A stretch of 34,054 nucleotides of DNA from Anaerolineaceae bacterium (GTDB lineage: Bacteria > Chloroflexota > Anaerolineae > Promineifilales > Promineifilaceae): positions 1-34,054 of the forward strand of contig PABI01000114.1 in NCBI GenBank assembly GCA_002699125.1, written 5' to 3'. The number at the start of each line of letters is the position of its first letter. The stretch's first letter is position 1. Shown in pieces: positions 16,709 to 25,612 of this stretch. The notes beneath the pieces are model-generated. The model saw only the letters and a program-made list of their open reading frames with translations. It did not search any database and was not told where the DNA came from. A program made the translations under genes and the position numbers.

Positions 16709-17659
16709 GTGGCCCGATTAATTGCCCGTAAATTCCTGTTAATTCTGATTTTTCTGCCGCTGCTCAACTTTGTCGGCTACGCCTATGCCCAGGTGCATCC
16801 GCGCCTGTTTTCATCGCCATTGGGCAATGCTGTCTCCGCAGAGTTTGAGCCTTATTCCGCCTATGTGCAAGGCGTGGTGCTTGAAGGTGATTTAGGACGA
16901 GTAGGCAATGTCTCCATCGCCCAAATTTTAAGCGATCCAGTGCAAAACAGCCTGGTGCTGGTTGGTTTTTCCTTACTGGTTTCTATTGTCCTGGGATTAT
17001 TGGTTGGACTGCTGTCCGTTTCGCCCCGCACCAAGCGTATGAGCACCGCCGGACTGTTTGTGCTGTCGGCCGGTTCATCCATGCCGGGCTTTTTACTGGG
17101 CGGCGTGCTGCTGGCCGGCATGGTGTACCTGGTCTTTTTCTCTGATGCGACTTCGACCTTTTTACCGATTAGCGGTTACGGGCTTGATGAACATCTCATC
17201 CTGCCGGTGCTGGTCCTGGCCATCCAGCCCACGCTGCATTTGGCCAAGGTGGTGGCCGGTTTACTGGAAAATGAGCTGCAAAAAGATTACATCCAGGTGG
17301 CCCGCAGCAAGGGGCTGAGCTGGCAGCGGCTGTTGTGGTCCCACGCGCTGCCCAACATGGTTTCGCCGATTCTGGTAACCATTGGCGAATCGGTGCGGCT
17401 GATGGTGGGGGCGTTGGTGATCATTGAAGCGGTTTTCATTTGGCCGGGCATCGGGCGCATCTTTTTGTTTACGATTGGCCTGCGGCTGGATGCCCGCCCG
17501 CCAGGTATCTATTTTGGCAATCCACCGCTGCTGGCTGCCATTGCCGTGGTGTTGGGGGCCATTTTGCTGCTGTCGGACTTGTTGTTTAGCGTGATGGCCA
17601 ATGTGGTGGATCCGCGCCTGAGCCAGAGAGAAGATGAATTAGAAACGGCCGTTGCCTAG
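16709..17659 (+). CDS. Oligopeptide/dipeptide ABC transporter permease, DppB/OppB type
   Basis: 316 aa. First of two paired inner-membrane subunits of an Opp/Dpp/nickel-type importer. It has an N-terminal helix, an extracytoplasmic stretch, then five helices; the coupling EAA-like loop is DYIQVARSKGLSWQRLLWSHALPN (about 192-215), which docks onto the ATPases. The family C-terminal segment IEAVFIWPGIGRI is present. Start is GTG 16709, with GGAGA 6 nt upstream. It ends with LETAVA, where ACGGCCGT encodes Thr-Ala-Val, the window's iterated motif. The second permease begins 52 nt later, and two ATPases follow. Substrate could be peptides, metals or sugars; without the binding protein it cannot be told. 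Confidence 0.9.
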   Translation: MARLIARKFLLILIFLPLLNFVGYAYAQVHPRLFSSPLGNAVSAEFEPYSAYVQGVVLEGDLGRVGNVSIAQILSDPVQNSLVLVGFSLLVSIVLGLLVGLLSVSPRTKRMSTAGLFVLSAGSSMPGFLLGGVLLAGMVYLVFFSDATSTFLPISGYGLDEHLILPVLVLAIQPTLHLAKVVAGLLENELQKDYIQVARSKGLSWQRLLWSHALPNMVSPILVTIGESVRLMVGALVIIEAVFIWPGIGRIFLFTIGLRLDARPPGIYFGNPPLLAAIAVVLGAILLLSDLLFSVMANVVDPRLSQREDELETAVA

Positions 17660-17711
17660 AACATGTTTTTACAGATTGGACAAATCTCACCAAGGTCAAA
17701 AAGGAATCACA

Positions 17712-18704
17712 ATGCAAAAAGTTGGCAATCGAAACTACCCCCTCATCGTTGGACTAATTCTTACGGCGCTGTTCGTGTTCATTGCGCTGTTTGGCTCCAG
17801 CCTGGCCAACTATGATCCAATGCGCGTATTTAACGAACTGGTCGTGGTGGATGACCAGGCGCGTTACCCCAGCCGCAATCCGGTGCCCCCGCTGGCCGCT
17901 CCTGAATTCCCATTGGGCACAGACAACGCCGGGCGCGATTTGCTGACGCGCCTTCTCTTTGCCATTCGTCCCACGCTCATTTTATGCTTTGTCATTGCTG
18001 CACTGCGCATCATCATCGGGCTGGTTTTGGGTTTGATGGCCGGCTGGTTTGGCGGTGCGGTGGAGCGCGTGGTGGATTTGCTCACCGGGGCCAGTCTGGC
18101 TATCCCCATATTGATTTTTGCTTTGGCGGTAGTTTCGTTTTTAGGGGAGCGAACGTTGGGCACATTTGTGGTAGCGCTGGTGGCGACAGGCTGGGCCAAT
18201 ACGGCCGTCTTCGTCAAAAACAGCACGCTGGTGACCAAACAATCGCCCTACATTGAAGGGGCACGGGCGGTGGGGGTACGGCCGTTAGGCATCCTGCGCC
18301 GTTACATCATGCCCCAGCTCTGGCCTACACTGCCTTCCCAAATTGCCTTTGAACTTAGCGCCTCCCTGCTGGTGGTGGCTGAGCTGGGCTTCTTGGGCAT
18401 GTTCATCGGTGAGGCGTTTGTGCGCATGGCGGAAGACCCCAACAGCGCCGGCTCCATTCCCGTTGGGCTTACCGCCACCTTCCCGGAGCTGGCCCAAATG
18501 CTGTCGGACTTCTGGTCCAAAATGATCATCTCCCCCTGGGAAATTGCTATCGTGGGTTTTATCATCTTCCTGCAAATCTTTGCCTTCAACATGCTGGGCG
18601 AAGGGCTGCGCCGCCAGATGGACGTCACCCGTCCGCGCCGCGCCTGGTGGCGTCGCCGCCGGCCGGAACTGACCGTGCCGCAGCAGTCGGTGAAACCGGT
18701 TTAG
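17712..18704 (+). CDS. Oligopeptide/dipeptide ABC transporter permease, DppC/OppC type
   Basis: 330 aa. Second permease of the importer. The N-terminal helix (residues about 10-29) and the LGTDNAGRDLLTRLLFAIRPTL segment are diagnostic of DppC-like subunits (usual form GTDxxGRDxxSR). The EAA-like loop is SPYIEGARAVGVRPLGILRRYIMPQ. The last about 30 residues are Arg-rich. The start at 17712 is favoured by AAGGAA just upstream; the longer frame from 17652 would overlap the end of the first permease and has no such site. Confidence 0.9.
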   Translation: MQKVGNRNYPLIVGLILTALFVFIALFGSSLANYDPMRVFNELVVVDDQARYPSRNPVPPLAAPEFPLGTDNAGRDLLTRLLFAIRPTLILCFVIAALRIIIGLVLGLMAGWFGGAVERVVDLLTGASLAIPILIFALAVVSFLGERTLGTFVVALVATGWANTAVFVKNSTLVTKQSPYIEGARAVGVRPLGILRRYIMPQLWPTLPSQIAFELSASLLVVAELGFLGMFIGEAFVRMAEDPNSAGSIPVGLTATFPELAQMLSDFWSKMIISPWEIAIVGFIIFLQIFAFNMLGEGLRRQMDVTRPRRAWWRRRRPELTVPQQSVKPV

Positions 18705-18718
18705 CAGGGAAAAGATCC

Positions 18719-18820
18719 GCCCAGCCGTATAACGGCCTGGGCTAGCTGTGAAAGCCTCTTCGAGGCTAATTTTAGCCCTGAAAGGGCTTCCATTTTGTAG
18801 CCGGGGGCTTTAGCCCTCGG
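18719..18820. repeat. Cluster of hairpins between permease and ATPase genes
   Basis: Four short hairpins stand in a row: GCCCAGCCGT/ACGGCCTGGGC (18719-18742, one bulge), AGCCTC-TTC-GAGGCT (18753-18767), AGCCCT-GAA-AGGGCT (18774-18788) and CCGGGGGC-TTTA-GCCCTCGG (18801-18820). The last two belong to a GGGCTTTAGCCC-like repeat type I have seen in many bacterial genomes. The cluster lies inside a presumed operon, 24 nt before the first ATPase start codon. Confidence 0.75.
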
Positions 18821-18844
18821 CGGAGCTCAAAAGGTTTTGCAAAA

Positions 18845-19861
18845 ATGACCACACTACTCGAAGTTAAAAACCTCGTTACCCGCTTCTACACCGAGGAAGG
18901 CGTTGTGCACGCCGTCAACGGCATCTCCTACAGTTTAGATAAAGGAGAGTCTATGGCCCTTGTGGGTGAAAGCGGCTGCGGCAAATCGGTTAGTGCGTTG
19001 TCCTTGCTGGGGCTGGTGCCCTCACCGCCCGGCATCGTGGAAGACGGCGAGGTGCTGTTTAACGGTATCGACCTGCTGCAAAAGTCAGAGCGGGAGATGC
19101 GCCACATTCGCGGCGGCGAGATTGGCATGGTGTTTCAGGACCCGATGACCTCGCTCAATCCGGTGCTGACGGTGGGCAAGCAGCTCACAGAAGGGTTGAA
19201 GCTGCATCAAGGATTGGAAACAAGCGTGGCAAAAAAACGGGCTGTTGATCTACTCAAATTAGTGGGCATTCCTGATGCTGCTAACCGCCTGAGCGATTAT
19301 CCACACCAATTTTCTGGGGGGCAGCGGCAGCGCATCATGATTGCGATGGCTTTGTCTTGCGATCCGGCACTGCTCATTGCCGATGAGCCGACCACAGCGC
19401 TGGATGTAACCATTCAGGCACAAATCATCACCCTGGTGAAGCGGCTCAAGGACCAGTTGGGCATGTCTGTCATCTGGATTACGCATGATTTGGGCGTGGT
19501 GGCCAGCCTGGTAGACAAGGTAGCGGTGATGTATGCCGGTTACATTGTGGAAATTGCTGACGTCGTGGATTTGTACACGGAAACCAGCCATCCTTACACG
19601 CTGGGCCTGCTGGAATCGCTGCCCAAGGTGGATGCCAAAGAGCGACAGCGGCTGGTGCCCATTGAAGGATCGCCGCCCGATTTATACGAAGAGGCCGAAC
19701 ATTGTCCCTTTGCGCCACGCTGCCGCTTTGCTGTGGCTCACTGCTGGCAAGAAAATCCGCCGCTGCAGCCCATCGCGCCGGGCCATTCAGTGGCCTGCTG
19801 GCGCTGGGAAGAAGTACAAAAAACGGCCAAAGGCACAGAAGCGATGGAGGTGGCAGCATGA
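18845..19861 (+). CDS. Oligopeptide/dipeptide ABC transporter ATP-binding protein, OppD/DppD type
   Basis: 338 aa. First ATPase of the importer: Walker A GESGCGKS (41-48), signature FSGGQRQR (156-163), Walker [10 protein letters not shown] (175-183), and the H-loop in WITHDLGVV. The C-terminal Cys motif [14 protein letters not shown] (about 288-301) is typical of OppD/OppF-type ATPases and binds an iron-sulfur cluster in some. Its stop overlaps the start of the next ATPase (ATGA), so the two are translationally coupled. The hairpin cluster upstream may adjust its expression relative to the permeases. Confidence 0.93.
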   Translation: MTTLLEVKNLVTRFYTEEGVVHAVNGISYSLDKGESMALVGESGCGKSVSALSLLGLVPSPPGIVEDGEVLFNGIDLLQKSEREMRHIRGGEIGMVFQDPMTSLNPVLTVGKQLTEGLKLHQGLETSVAKKRAVDLLKLVGIPDAANRLSDYPHQFSGGQRQRIMIAMALSCDPALLIADEPTTALDVTIQAQIITLVKRLKDQLGMSVIWITHDLGVVASLVDKVAVMYAGYIVEIADVVDLYTETSHPYTLGLLESLPKVDAKERQRLVPIEGSPPDLYEEAEHCPFAPRCRFAVAHCWQENPPLQPIAPGHSVACWRWEEVQKTAKGTEAMEVAA

Positions 19862-20904
19862 CGCAAGCAGCGCAGAAAAATGGCCAGGCATCAGACGTGT
19901 TGGTGCGGGTTGAAGGCTTGAAGAAATATTTTCCCATTCGGCGTGGCTGGCGACGGCAGCAGGTGGGTGCGGTGCAGGCGGTGGACGGGCTCGATTTTGA
20001 GATCCGACGGGGAGAAACGCTGGGGTTGGTCGGGGAAAGTGGCTGTGGTAAATCAACGACGGGGCGGTTGTTGTTGCAGTTATTACGGCCGTCTGCCGGC
20101 CGTGTCATCATGGACAACCGGGAGCTGACAGCGCTTTCGCCCGAAGAGCTGCGCGCCAGCCGGCGCCACATGCAGATGATCTTTCAGGACCCGTACGCTT
20201 CGCTCAACCCGCGCATGACGATTGGTGAAATTGTGGCGGAACCGCTGCGGGTGCATGGCGTGGAGTCGGGGCCAGCCACCCGGGCCAAGCGCGTACAGGA
20301 ACTGCTGGAGCGCGTGGGATTGAATCCGCATTATACCCACCGCTATCCGCATGAATTTTCTGGCGGGCAGCGGCAGCGCATCGGCATTGCCCGCGCCCTG
20401 GCCACCAATCCCAACTTCATCGTGGCCGATGAGCCCATTTCGGCGCTGGACGTCTCGATTCAGGCGCAGGTGATCAACTTGTTGGATGATTTAAAGCAGG
20501 AGTTGGGGCTGACTTACCTGTTCATCGCCCACGATTTGGCGATGGTACGCTATCTCAGCGACCGGGTGGCGGTGATGTACCTGGGCCGGATTGTGGAGCT
20601 AGGTGAGCGGGATGAGGTGTTTGAACGGCCGTTGCACCCCTACACCCAAGGACTCCTCTCCGCCATTCCCATTCCTGATCCCATCAAAGAGGCCAAACGA
20701 CAGCGCATCATCCTGCAGGGGGATGTGCCCAATCCGGCCAAGCCGCCCCAAGGCTGTCGCTTTCACCCGCGCTGCCCCTACGCGACCGACATTTGCCAGA
20801 CGGAAGACCCGGTCTTCCGCAACCTGGGCACGGAAGCGAAGCCGCACCACGTGGCCTGTCATCATGCGGAAATTGTGGCAGGTCAGGTGGAAGTAATTAC
20901 GTGA
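19858..20904 (+). CDS. Oligopeptide/dipeptide ABC transporter ATP-binding protein, OppF/DppF type
   Basis: 348 aa. Second ATPase: Walker [10 protein letters not shown] (59-67), SGGQRQR (168-174), Walker B FIVADEP (187-193), and the C-terminal [14 protein letters not shown] iron-sulfur/TIGR01727-type segment. The start at 19858 is fixed by a GGAGGTGGC site and the ATGA overlap with the preceding gene; the open frame upstream to 19702 only shadows that gene. This completes the membrane and motor part of the importer, but no SBP_bac_5 substrate-binding protein lies on either side. The operon ends at an inverted repeat. Confidence 0.93.
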   Translation: MTQAAQKNGQASDVLVRVEGLKKYFPIRRGWRRQQVGAVQAVDGLDFEIRRGETLGLVGESGCGKSTTGRLLLQLLRPSAGRVIMDNRELTALSPEELRASRRHMQMIFQDPYASLNPRMTIGEIVAEPLRVHGVESGPATRAKRVQELLERVGLNPHYTHRYPHEFSGGQRQRIGIARALATNPNFIVADEPISALDVSIQAQVINLLDDLKQELGLTYLFIAHDLAMVRYLSDRVAVMYLGRIVELGERDEVFERPLHPYTQGLLSAIPIPDPIKEAKRQRIILQGDVPNPAKPPQGCRFHPRCPYATDICQTEDPVFRNLGTEAKPHHVACHHAEIVAGQVEVIT

Positions 20905-20913
20905 CGAGTAAGT

Positions 20914-20967
20914 GATTGGACCAATTTGCGGTAATCAAACTCCTCACCGGAGAAAATTGGTCCAATC
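20914..20967. repeat. GATTGGACCAATTT perfect inverted repeat between convergent genes
   Basis: GATTGGACCAATTT (20914-20927) and AAATTGGTCCAATC (20954-20967) are perfect 14-bp arms around a 26-nt loop, between the ends of the ATPase and CAAX protease genes. Each arm contains its own ATTGGNCCAAT-like palindrome. It could act as a bidirectional terminator or be a mobile repeat. Confidence 0.75.
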
Positions 20968-20976
20968 TTGCCGGAC

Positions 20977-21939
20977 TTAAGCGCCGGCAAAGAGCAGGGT
21001 GGCCAGCGCCAGGGTCAAATTGTAGCCAAAGTGAACCAGGATAGCGACGGTGGTGTTGTGCCGCTGGCGAATGTAGCCCAGAATCAGCGACAGGAGCAGG
21101 AGCACGATAGTGGCTGGGGTCAGGAAGCCGTACTGCACGTGGACAATGGCAAACAAAATCGAGGTGAACCAGATGCCCAAAACGGGCTGGAGCGCGCCGC
21201 GAAACAAAATCTCTTCACCGACCCCGGCACCAATGGCCAGTGCCAGCCAGTGCCAGAAGCCAAAATCCTGATAGAGTAGCTCGCTGAGCTCTTCGACCAG
21301 GGTGACCTGGTCCGGGTCGATGGCTTCCCAAATGATGCCACCTAACGATTGCAGCAAGACAAGGAGAAAAATCCAGCCAAAGGATTCGACAATTTGGCGG
21401 GGAGTGATCGCTTCTAAACCGAGGCGCTGGAAAACGGCCGTCCAATCCCGCCGCATCAACGCCCCCACACCCAAAAAGGAAATCAGGACAAAGCCAAGCT
21501 GCTGCGCCAGGAACAGCCAGATGGAAACCTGGGTCAAATTCTCAGCCAGCGTGTCCAGCCCGCCGGCCACCTGCAAAATAACGCTGCCGGCAAAGTAGCC
21601 GCTGAGCATCAGGGCCAGGGTGTGCAGCGGCGAATGGGGATCGATGGGCAAAATGCGCTCCAGACTATGCCGGGTAGACCTGAAGCTGACAATGACGCCC
21701 CAAACGGCCGTTGCCTGCAAAAAGATACCAAACGCCGCCGGGCTGTCTAGATTCAGGTTCACCACCGACCGCAGTTCGTTGGCCTGGAATACAAACAGCA
21801 CCCCCACAAAAAAGAGAGGCACATTCAGCCCAATCAGCAGCAGGTCGAACAATTTATGGAAGGTTTCGGCCTCTTGTGCCCGTACCGCGTTGGCCAGCAC
21901 AATCAAACCGACAACTAGCGTAATCTCAAAGAGTCCCAT
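20977..21939 (-). CDS. CPBP family intramembrane metalloprotease (CAAX protease-like)
   Basis: 320 aa, eight or so membrane helices. Abi/CPBP motifs are intact near the C-terminus: EEILFR (Glu242, Glu243, Arg247), FAIVH (His267) and HFGYN (His303). Such enzymes cleave within membranes; in bacteria their roles range from bacteriocin self-protection to protein sorting. The start at ATG 21939 is chosen because the longer frame from 21981 begins with TTG inside an intergenic repeat. No good ribosome site is visible upstream of 21939, so the start is not certain. A terminator-like repeat separates it from the upstream phosphatase. Confidence 0.85.
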   Translation of the reverse strand: MGLFEITLVVGLIVLANAVRAQEAETFHKLFDLLLIGLNVPLFFVGVLFVFQANELRSVVNLNLDSPAAFGIFLQATAVWGVIVSFRSTRHSLERILPIDPHSPLHTLALMLSGYFAGSVILQVAGGLDTLAENLTQVSIWLFLAQQLGFVLISFLGVGALMRRDWTAVFQRLGLEAITPRQIVESFGWIFLLVLLQSLGGIIWEAIDPDQVTLVEELSELLYQDFGFWHWLALAIGAGVGEEILFRGALQPVLGIWFTSILFAIVHVQYGFLTPATIVLLLLSLILGYIRQRHNTTVAILVHFGYNLTLALATLLFAGA

Positions 21940-21959
21940 ATAAAATAGTGGCCTTACTA

Positions 21960-22036
21960 AAAAATCCGCAGATTTGCGCAAATTGCGCTCGCAGATTTTT
22001 CTTAAGTCTCTCTGCGTCTTTGCGCCTCTGCGTTGG
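21960..22036. repeat. AT/GC-rich inverted repeat plus CTCTGCG-type stretch
   Basis: AAAAATC (21960-21966) and GATTTTT (21994-22000) flank GCGCAA-A-TTGCGC (21976-21988), a nested hairpin. Read on the minus strand it follows the phosphatase gene and ends in T residues, so it could terminate that transcript. Next to it, 22004-22036 carries CTCTCTGCG, CTTTGCGCC and CTCTGCG units, like the repeats near 854 and 26746. Confidence 0.6.
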
Positions 22037-22044
22037 CTTTTTCA

Positions 22045-22650
22045 TTAGTACGTACGCCAGGCGGGCGGCAAATGGTCCCACAAATTCAGATGGATCAGAT
22101 GCCAGCGACCCCGCTTCCATTCCAACACGCTCAGGCTCGTATTATAAAGCCAAAACGAGACGGTGTCGCTGCCGGTTGCCAACCGCAGCATGGTAGAAAT
22201 AAGCCCGCCGTGCGCAATGCCCAGTGCCGGCTGGCCGCTGGCTTCGGCATCGGCGACGAGGGCGTAAAGGGCCGCCTGTGCCTGCTGCTTGAAGCCGGTA
22301 TAAGTGTTGGATGGTTTGTGAATGGGCATTGCCTGGTAGGGGGATTCGGCGGAGGGCAAATGTTCGGAGACGTAAAATTCGGCTTCGCGCAGGTAGGCGT
22401 CAGTTTGCAGTGGACAGTTGAGGGCTTTGGCAATGGGAACGGCCGTTTGCTGGGCACGTTTCAAGGGGCTCACACGGACGCAGCCAACTTCTATGCGCGA
22501 TTCATAATCTAATTTAGCGTGCGTGGCCAGCCAGGTGCCTAAAAGCTGTGCCTGCCGCTGCCCCAAATCTGTCAGCGGACTGTTCCAATCCCCATCATCT
22601 CTTTCTACTTGCCAGCGTGATTGTCCATGCCGGGCGAGGTAAATCTTCAT
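22045..22650 (-). CDS. Histidine phosphatase family protein (phosphoglycerate mutase-like)
   Basis: 201 aa. The N-terminal LARHGQS motif carries the phosphorylated His8, with Arg7 beside it; Arg65 in SPLKRAQQT, Glu89 in LREAEF and the second catalytic His147 in IAHGGL complete the pocket. Enzymes of this branch remove or move phosphate from sugars, nucleotides or cofactor precursors; the substrate cannot be told here. I start at ATG 22650, where the family sequence MKIYLARHG begins, rather than six codons upstream. The repeat at 21960-22000 may be its terminator. Confidence 0.85.
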   Translation of the reverse strand: MKIYLARHGQSRWQVERDDGDWNSPLTDLGQRQAQLLGTWLATHAKLDYESRIEVGCVRVSPLKRAQQTAVPIAKALNCPLQTDAYLREAEFYVSEHLPSAESPYQAMPIHKPSNTYTGFKQQAQAALYALVADAEASGQPALGIAHGGLISTMLRLATGSDTVSFWLYNTSLSVLEWKRGRWHLIHLNLWDHLPPAWRTY

Positions 22651-22698
22651 GCCCCAAGTATATGCCAACGAGCACGAAACGGAAAAATTTGTATCGTT

Positions 22699-22891
22699 CT
22701 AGGGATGGTGCACGATGATAACGTTGCCTTTTTCTGTCCGGTTTCGACATACCGGTGGGCTTCGGCCGTTTGTGCCAATGGATAGCGCCTGTCAATCACC
22801 GTTTTTATCGTCCCGGCTTCAAAAAGCGCTTTGAGGAACAGCAAATCTTCACGCTTGCGGCCTGCTGCATCAACCTCCATTTTTGCCAGGA
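22699..22891 (-). pseudogene. C-terminal fragment of an MDR quinone-oxidoreductase-like gene, frameshifted
   Basis: About 60 codons encode [36 protein letters not shown] and VETGQKK, closely matching the C-termini of the two MDR genes upstream. The frame then breaks in the A5 run at the QKK codons; adding one A restores GNVIIVHHP and a stop at 22699-22701. The fragment ends exactly where the stop of the neighbouring full MDR gene begins, so it looks like a leftover of tandem duplication with loss of the first four-fifths. The frameshift may be real decay or a homopolymer sequencing error. Confidence 0.75.
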
Positions 22892-23866
22892 TTAATTATC
22901 ATGCGCCACGGTGATGATGACGTTTCCCCTTTTGTGCCCTTTATCGACATATCGGTGCGCCTCGGCAATTTGGGCCAAGGGATAGCGTCTGTCGATGATA
23001 ATTTTTAGCTGCTCTGCCTCAATCAGCCCTTTGAGAAAAGCAAGTGCTTCGTTTTTTTCGATTGACATCCCGCTAATCACCTGCTTGCCATCCGTTAATG
23101 AGGTCCAGCGCGCTAAAAAGCTGTTGATCAGGCCGGTTGTTGGTAGATAGCAACCATTTGGCTTTAGTGAGTCCTTACAACGTGAAAACGAACTCTTGGT
23201 GACCGTGTCAAAAATAATGTCATATGTTTCGCCGCTTTGGCTGAAGTCTTCTTGAGTGTAATCAATCACTTTGTCGGCACCCAAAGATTTTACCAGTTCG
23301 ATGTTCCTGGTGCTGCAAACTCCGGTCACTTCGGCACCAAAATGTTTGGCAAGCTGTACCGCATAGGTACCGATGCTGCCCGAAGCGCCGATGATGAGGA
23401 CTTTTTGCCCGCTTTGCATATTTGCCTTTTCTTTCAGGAAAAAGTACGCGGTCGAGGCCCCATCAACGGCCGCAGCCGCTTCCTCGTAACTGATGTTGGC
23501 CGGTTTTAGGGCCAGCGAGCCTTTTTCCGGCATGCAAGTGTACTCAGCATGGGCCCCTGCACCAAAACCGGTAAAGCCAAAAACCGGGTCACCTGGCTTA
23601 AATCGATTCACATCTTTGCCGACGGCCTCTATTTCCCCGGCCAGTTCAATCCCCGGTATCTGGAATCTTTTTCTGGGTGTTCTCAGGCCAAGAATAAGTC
23701 TGCCCCAACGGGGTTCACCGCGGCGCATCAGGCCGTCTGCGGCCGTTACCGTTGTGGCATGTACTTTTATCAAGAGTTCATTGTTTTTGGGCGTCGGTTT
23801 TGCTACTTCTTTGAGTTGCAGAACATCGGGCGGGCCATATTGTTCATAGACAATGGCATTCATCAT
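22892..23866 (-). CDS. NAD(P)-dependent quinone-oxidoreductase-like MDR protein, copy A
   Basis: 324 aa. Medium-chain dehydrogenase/reductase of the zinc-free quinone-reductase/enoyl-reductase type, which passes hydride from NADPH to quinones or unsaturated carbonyls. The N-terminal GroES-like part (about 1-130) has [27 protein letters not shown]; the Rossmann part has [21 protein letters not shown] (dinucleotide binding) and [13 protein letters not shown]. Zinc-binding Cys patterns of alcohol dehydrogenases are absent. The ATG overlaps the stop of the upstream MDR copy (ATGA), and GGAG lies 8 nt before it, so the two are coupled. Downstream is the MDR fragment. Confidence 0.9.
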   Translation of the reverse strand: MMNAIVYEQYGPPDVLQLKEVAKPTPKNNELLIKVHATTVTAADGLMRRGEPRWGRLILGLRTPRKRFQIPGIELAGEIEAVGKDVNRFKPGDPVFGFTGFGAGAHAEYTCMPEKGSLALKPANISYEEAAAAVDGASTAYFFLKEKANMQSGQKVLIIGASGSIGTYAVQLAKHFGAEVTGVCSTRNIELVKSLGADKVIDYTQEDFSQSGETYDIIFDTVTKSSFSRCKDSLKPNGCYLPTTGLINSFLARWTSLTDGKQVISGMSIEKNEALAFLKGLIEAEQLKIIIDRRYPLAQIAEAHRYVDKGHKRGNVIITVAHDN

Positions 23867-24836
23867 CTATGGTTCTCCACCGTGATGATGACTTTGCCGC
23901 GGGCACGTCCTGTTTCTAGATAGCGGATGGCTGCGGCCGTTTCCTCCAAAGGATAACGTCTATCAATAACCGGCACAACTTTGCCAGCCTCCAGAAGCTC
24001 GCTAATAAAAAGCAAATCTTTTTTATTTGGCTGCGCCACACCCATCATACCGATTTTTTTATTCCCGGTTCTTGATACCCATGCTCCCACGATCATGTGG
24101 CTGATCATGCGTGGTATGGTGGTGAATCCGGCAATGACGCAGCTGCCCTGGGGTTTCAGGGCACGCCGGTAATCGGCCACCGAACGATTGCCGATGGCAT
24201 CATAAATCACGTCATACTGCTGGCCGTTTCGGGTGAAATCTTCTTTGGTGTAATCAATGGCGTGATCGGCCCCAATCGAGCGTACCATCTCTAGATTGCG
24301 TGTGCTGCACACGCCAGTGACCTCCGCACCAAACGTTTTGGCAAGCTGCACGGCAAATGTACCCACACCGCCAGACGCGCCGTTGACCAAAACTTTTTGC
24401 CCTGGCTGAATTTCCCCGGCATGGCGCAGGCCCTGCAATGCGGTAAAGCCCACGACGGGAACGGCCGCTGCTTCTTCAAAAGATAAGTTGCCCGGTTTAT
24501 GTACCAGAATACTCTCGGCGGCACACGCATACTCAGCAAACCCGCCGGCACCCTCGCCAAAACCTCATCGCCCGGCTGAAACTGCGTGACATCTTTGCCA
24601 ACCGCCTCAACCCGCCCGGCAAAGTCGGCACCCAGCCTGGGGTCCTTCGGCTTGAGCAGCCCATCACCCAGGCGCACCAGGAACGGGTCTGCTCTCATAC
24701 GGTGCCAGTCCAGCGGATTTGCTGCTGCTGCCACGACTTGAACCAGAACCTGATTTGCTTTGGGCGTTGGTTTTTCTACTTCCGCCAGCTTTAGCACATC
24801 AGGTGAACCATATTCGTTGAATAAAATTGCTTTCAT
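23863..24836 (-). pseudogene. MDR quinone-oxidoreductase-like gene, copy B, single frameshift
   Basis: The N-terminal half (start ATG 24836, with GGAG 8 nt upstream) reads MKAILFNEYGSPDV to ADFAGRVEAVGKD and VTQFQPGDEV, then leaves frame. The remainder, from GEGAGGFAEYACAAESILV through GASGGVGTFAVQLAKTFGAEV to VIITVENHR, lies in another frame ending at 23863. The break maps to a four-base A run at 24559-24562 (T4 in the coding sense): one extra T would give DEVFGEGAGG and a complete protein of about 324 aa, similar to the copy at 30551-31513. So this is either a one-base consensus error or a freshly broken gene; both halves are otherwise well conserved. Confidence 0.85.
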
Positions 24837-24868
24837 TTCTGTTTCTCCAAGTTGATAGATACTCACTT

Positions 24869-25591
24869 CTATTCTCTATTGTAGATCACGGGCATTTGCC
24901 CTTTCCATTTGCCCCAGGTTGCCTGATTTGTAATAAGCTCGGCCATGAAGTGAGCGACGTTAATTCGGCTGGTGGTGCCGGGATTAAATATCGCGCTGCG
25001 AATTGGGGAAGGATATATCTCGTACTCGGTTACTTTGCCCACATCGTTTAAGGTGTCTGGGCGTATCGCTGCCCACTCAATTTCACGGTCGTCCTGACCG
25101 ATTTCAGTGCGCAGAAAATCGGCGGCCTTCTCATTATCCACGTGCGGTGGCAATAAGATTCGTATCAACCCGGTCACAAACTTTTGGCCAAATGAAACAG
25201 GTTCAGCAAGATCACGGTTACTGTTTCCGGCGGTGTTCATTAAGACAAACTTGACCGGCGTTTGCGGTTTGTTAGCCTTAATCGCCTGGCACAATCGACG
25301 CGTAGCATCTGTGACAAGCCGCCGCGGATGTCCATACAGCCCCTTCAAACTCATGTTGTGTCCCAGGCAAGAAGCAACAGCGTCACAGCCTTTGACATGC
25401 TGAGCCATCTCCGCATCACTGAGGTCAAGCAGAGTGGCGTGGATGATGGATAAATTTTTATGATTGTTAACTGTTTCGGGTAAGTTGCTCTCTGCTCGGA
25501 CAATGATTTTGACCAACTCACCACGATTCAGCAGTTGTTCTACAAGCAAGCGGCCGGTGGCTCCGCTTGCCCCTACAATAAGCGTTGTCAT
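24869..25591 (-). CDS. Atypical SDR NAD(P)H-binding protein
   Basis: 240 aa. N-terminal Rossmann motif GASGATGR (residues 7-14) directly after TTLIV, then IHATLLDLSDAE and AVASCLG, typical of the NAD(P)-binding (NmrA/PF13460-like) atypical short-chain dehydrogenases. FVLMNTAGNSNRD occupies the place of the active-site strand, with no classic YxxxK visible, so it may be a redox sensor or reductase of unclear substrate. It sits between the DUF4386 gene and MDR copy B with gaps of 21 and 32 nt, in an apparent operon. Confidence 0.85.
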   Translation of the reverse strand: MTTLIVGASGATGRLLVEQLLNRGELVKIIVRAESNLPETVNNHKNLSIIHATLLDLSDAEMAQHVKGCDAVASCLGHNMSLKGLYGHPRRLVTDATRRLCQAIKANKPQTPVKFVLMNTAGNSNRDLAEPVSFGQKFVTGLIRILLPPHVDNEKAADFLRTEIGQDDREIEWAAIRPDTLNDVGKVTEYEIYPSPIRSAIFNPGTTSRINVAHFMAELITNQATWGKWKGQMPVIYNRE

Positions 25592-25612
25592 TTTATTCTC
25601 ACTTTGTAAATA

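Noticed and set aside
18719..18820. Could the repeat cluster be a CRISPR array or riboswitch
   Set aside because: No regularly spaced identical repeats with unique spacers; the hairpins differ in sequence and I see no known riboswitch core.
19702..19857. Upstream extension of the OppF-like gene
   Set aside because: Shadows the OppD-like gene in another frame; a strong ribosome site and ATGA overlap place the start at 19858.
21940..21981. Extended N-terminus for the CAAX protease
   Set aside because: It starts with TTG inside an intergenic inverted repeat and the codons derive from the repeat.
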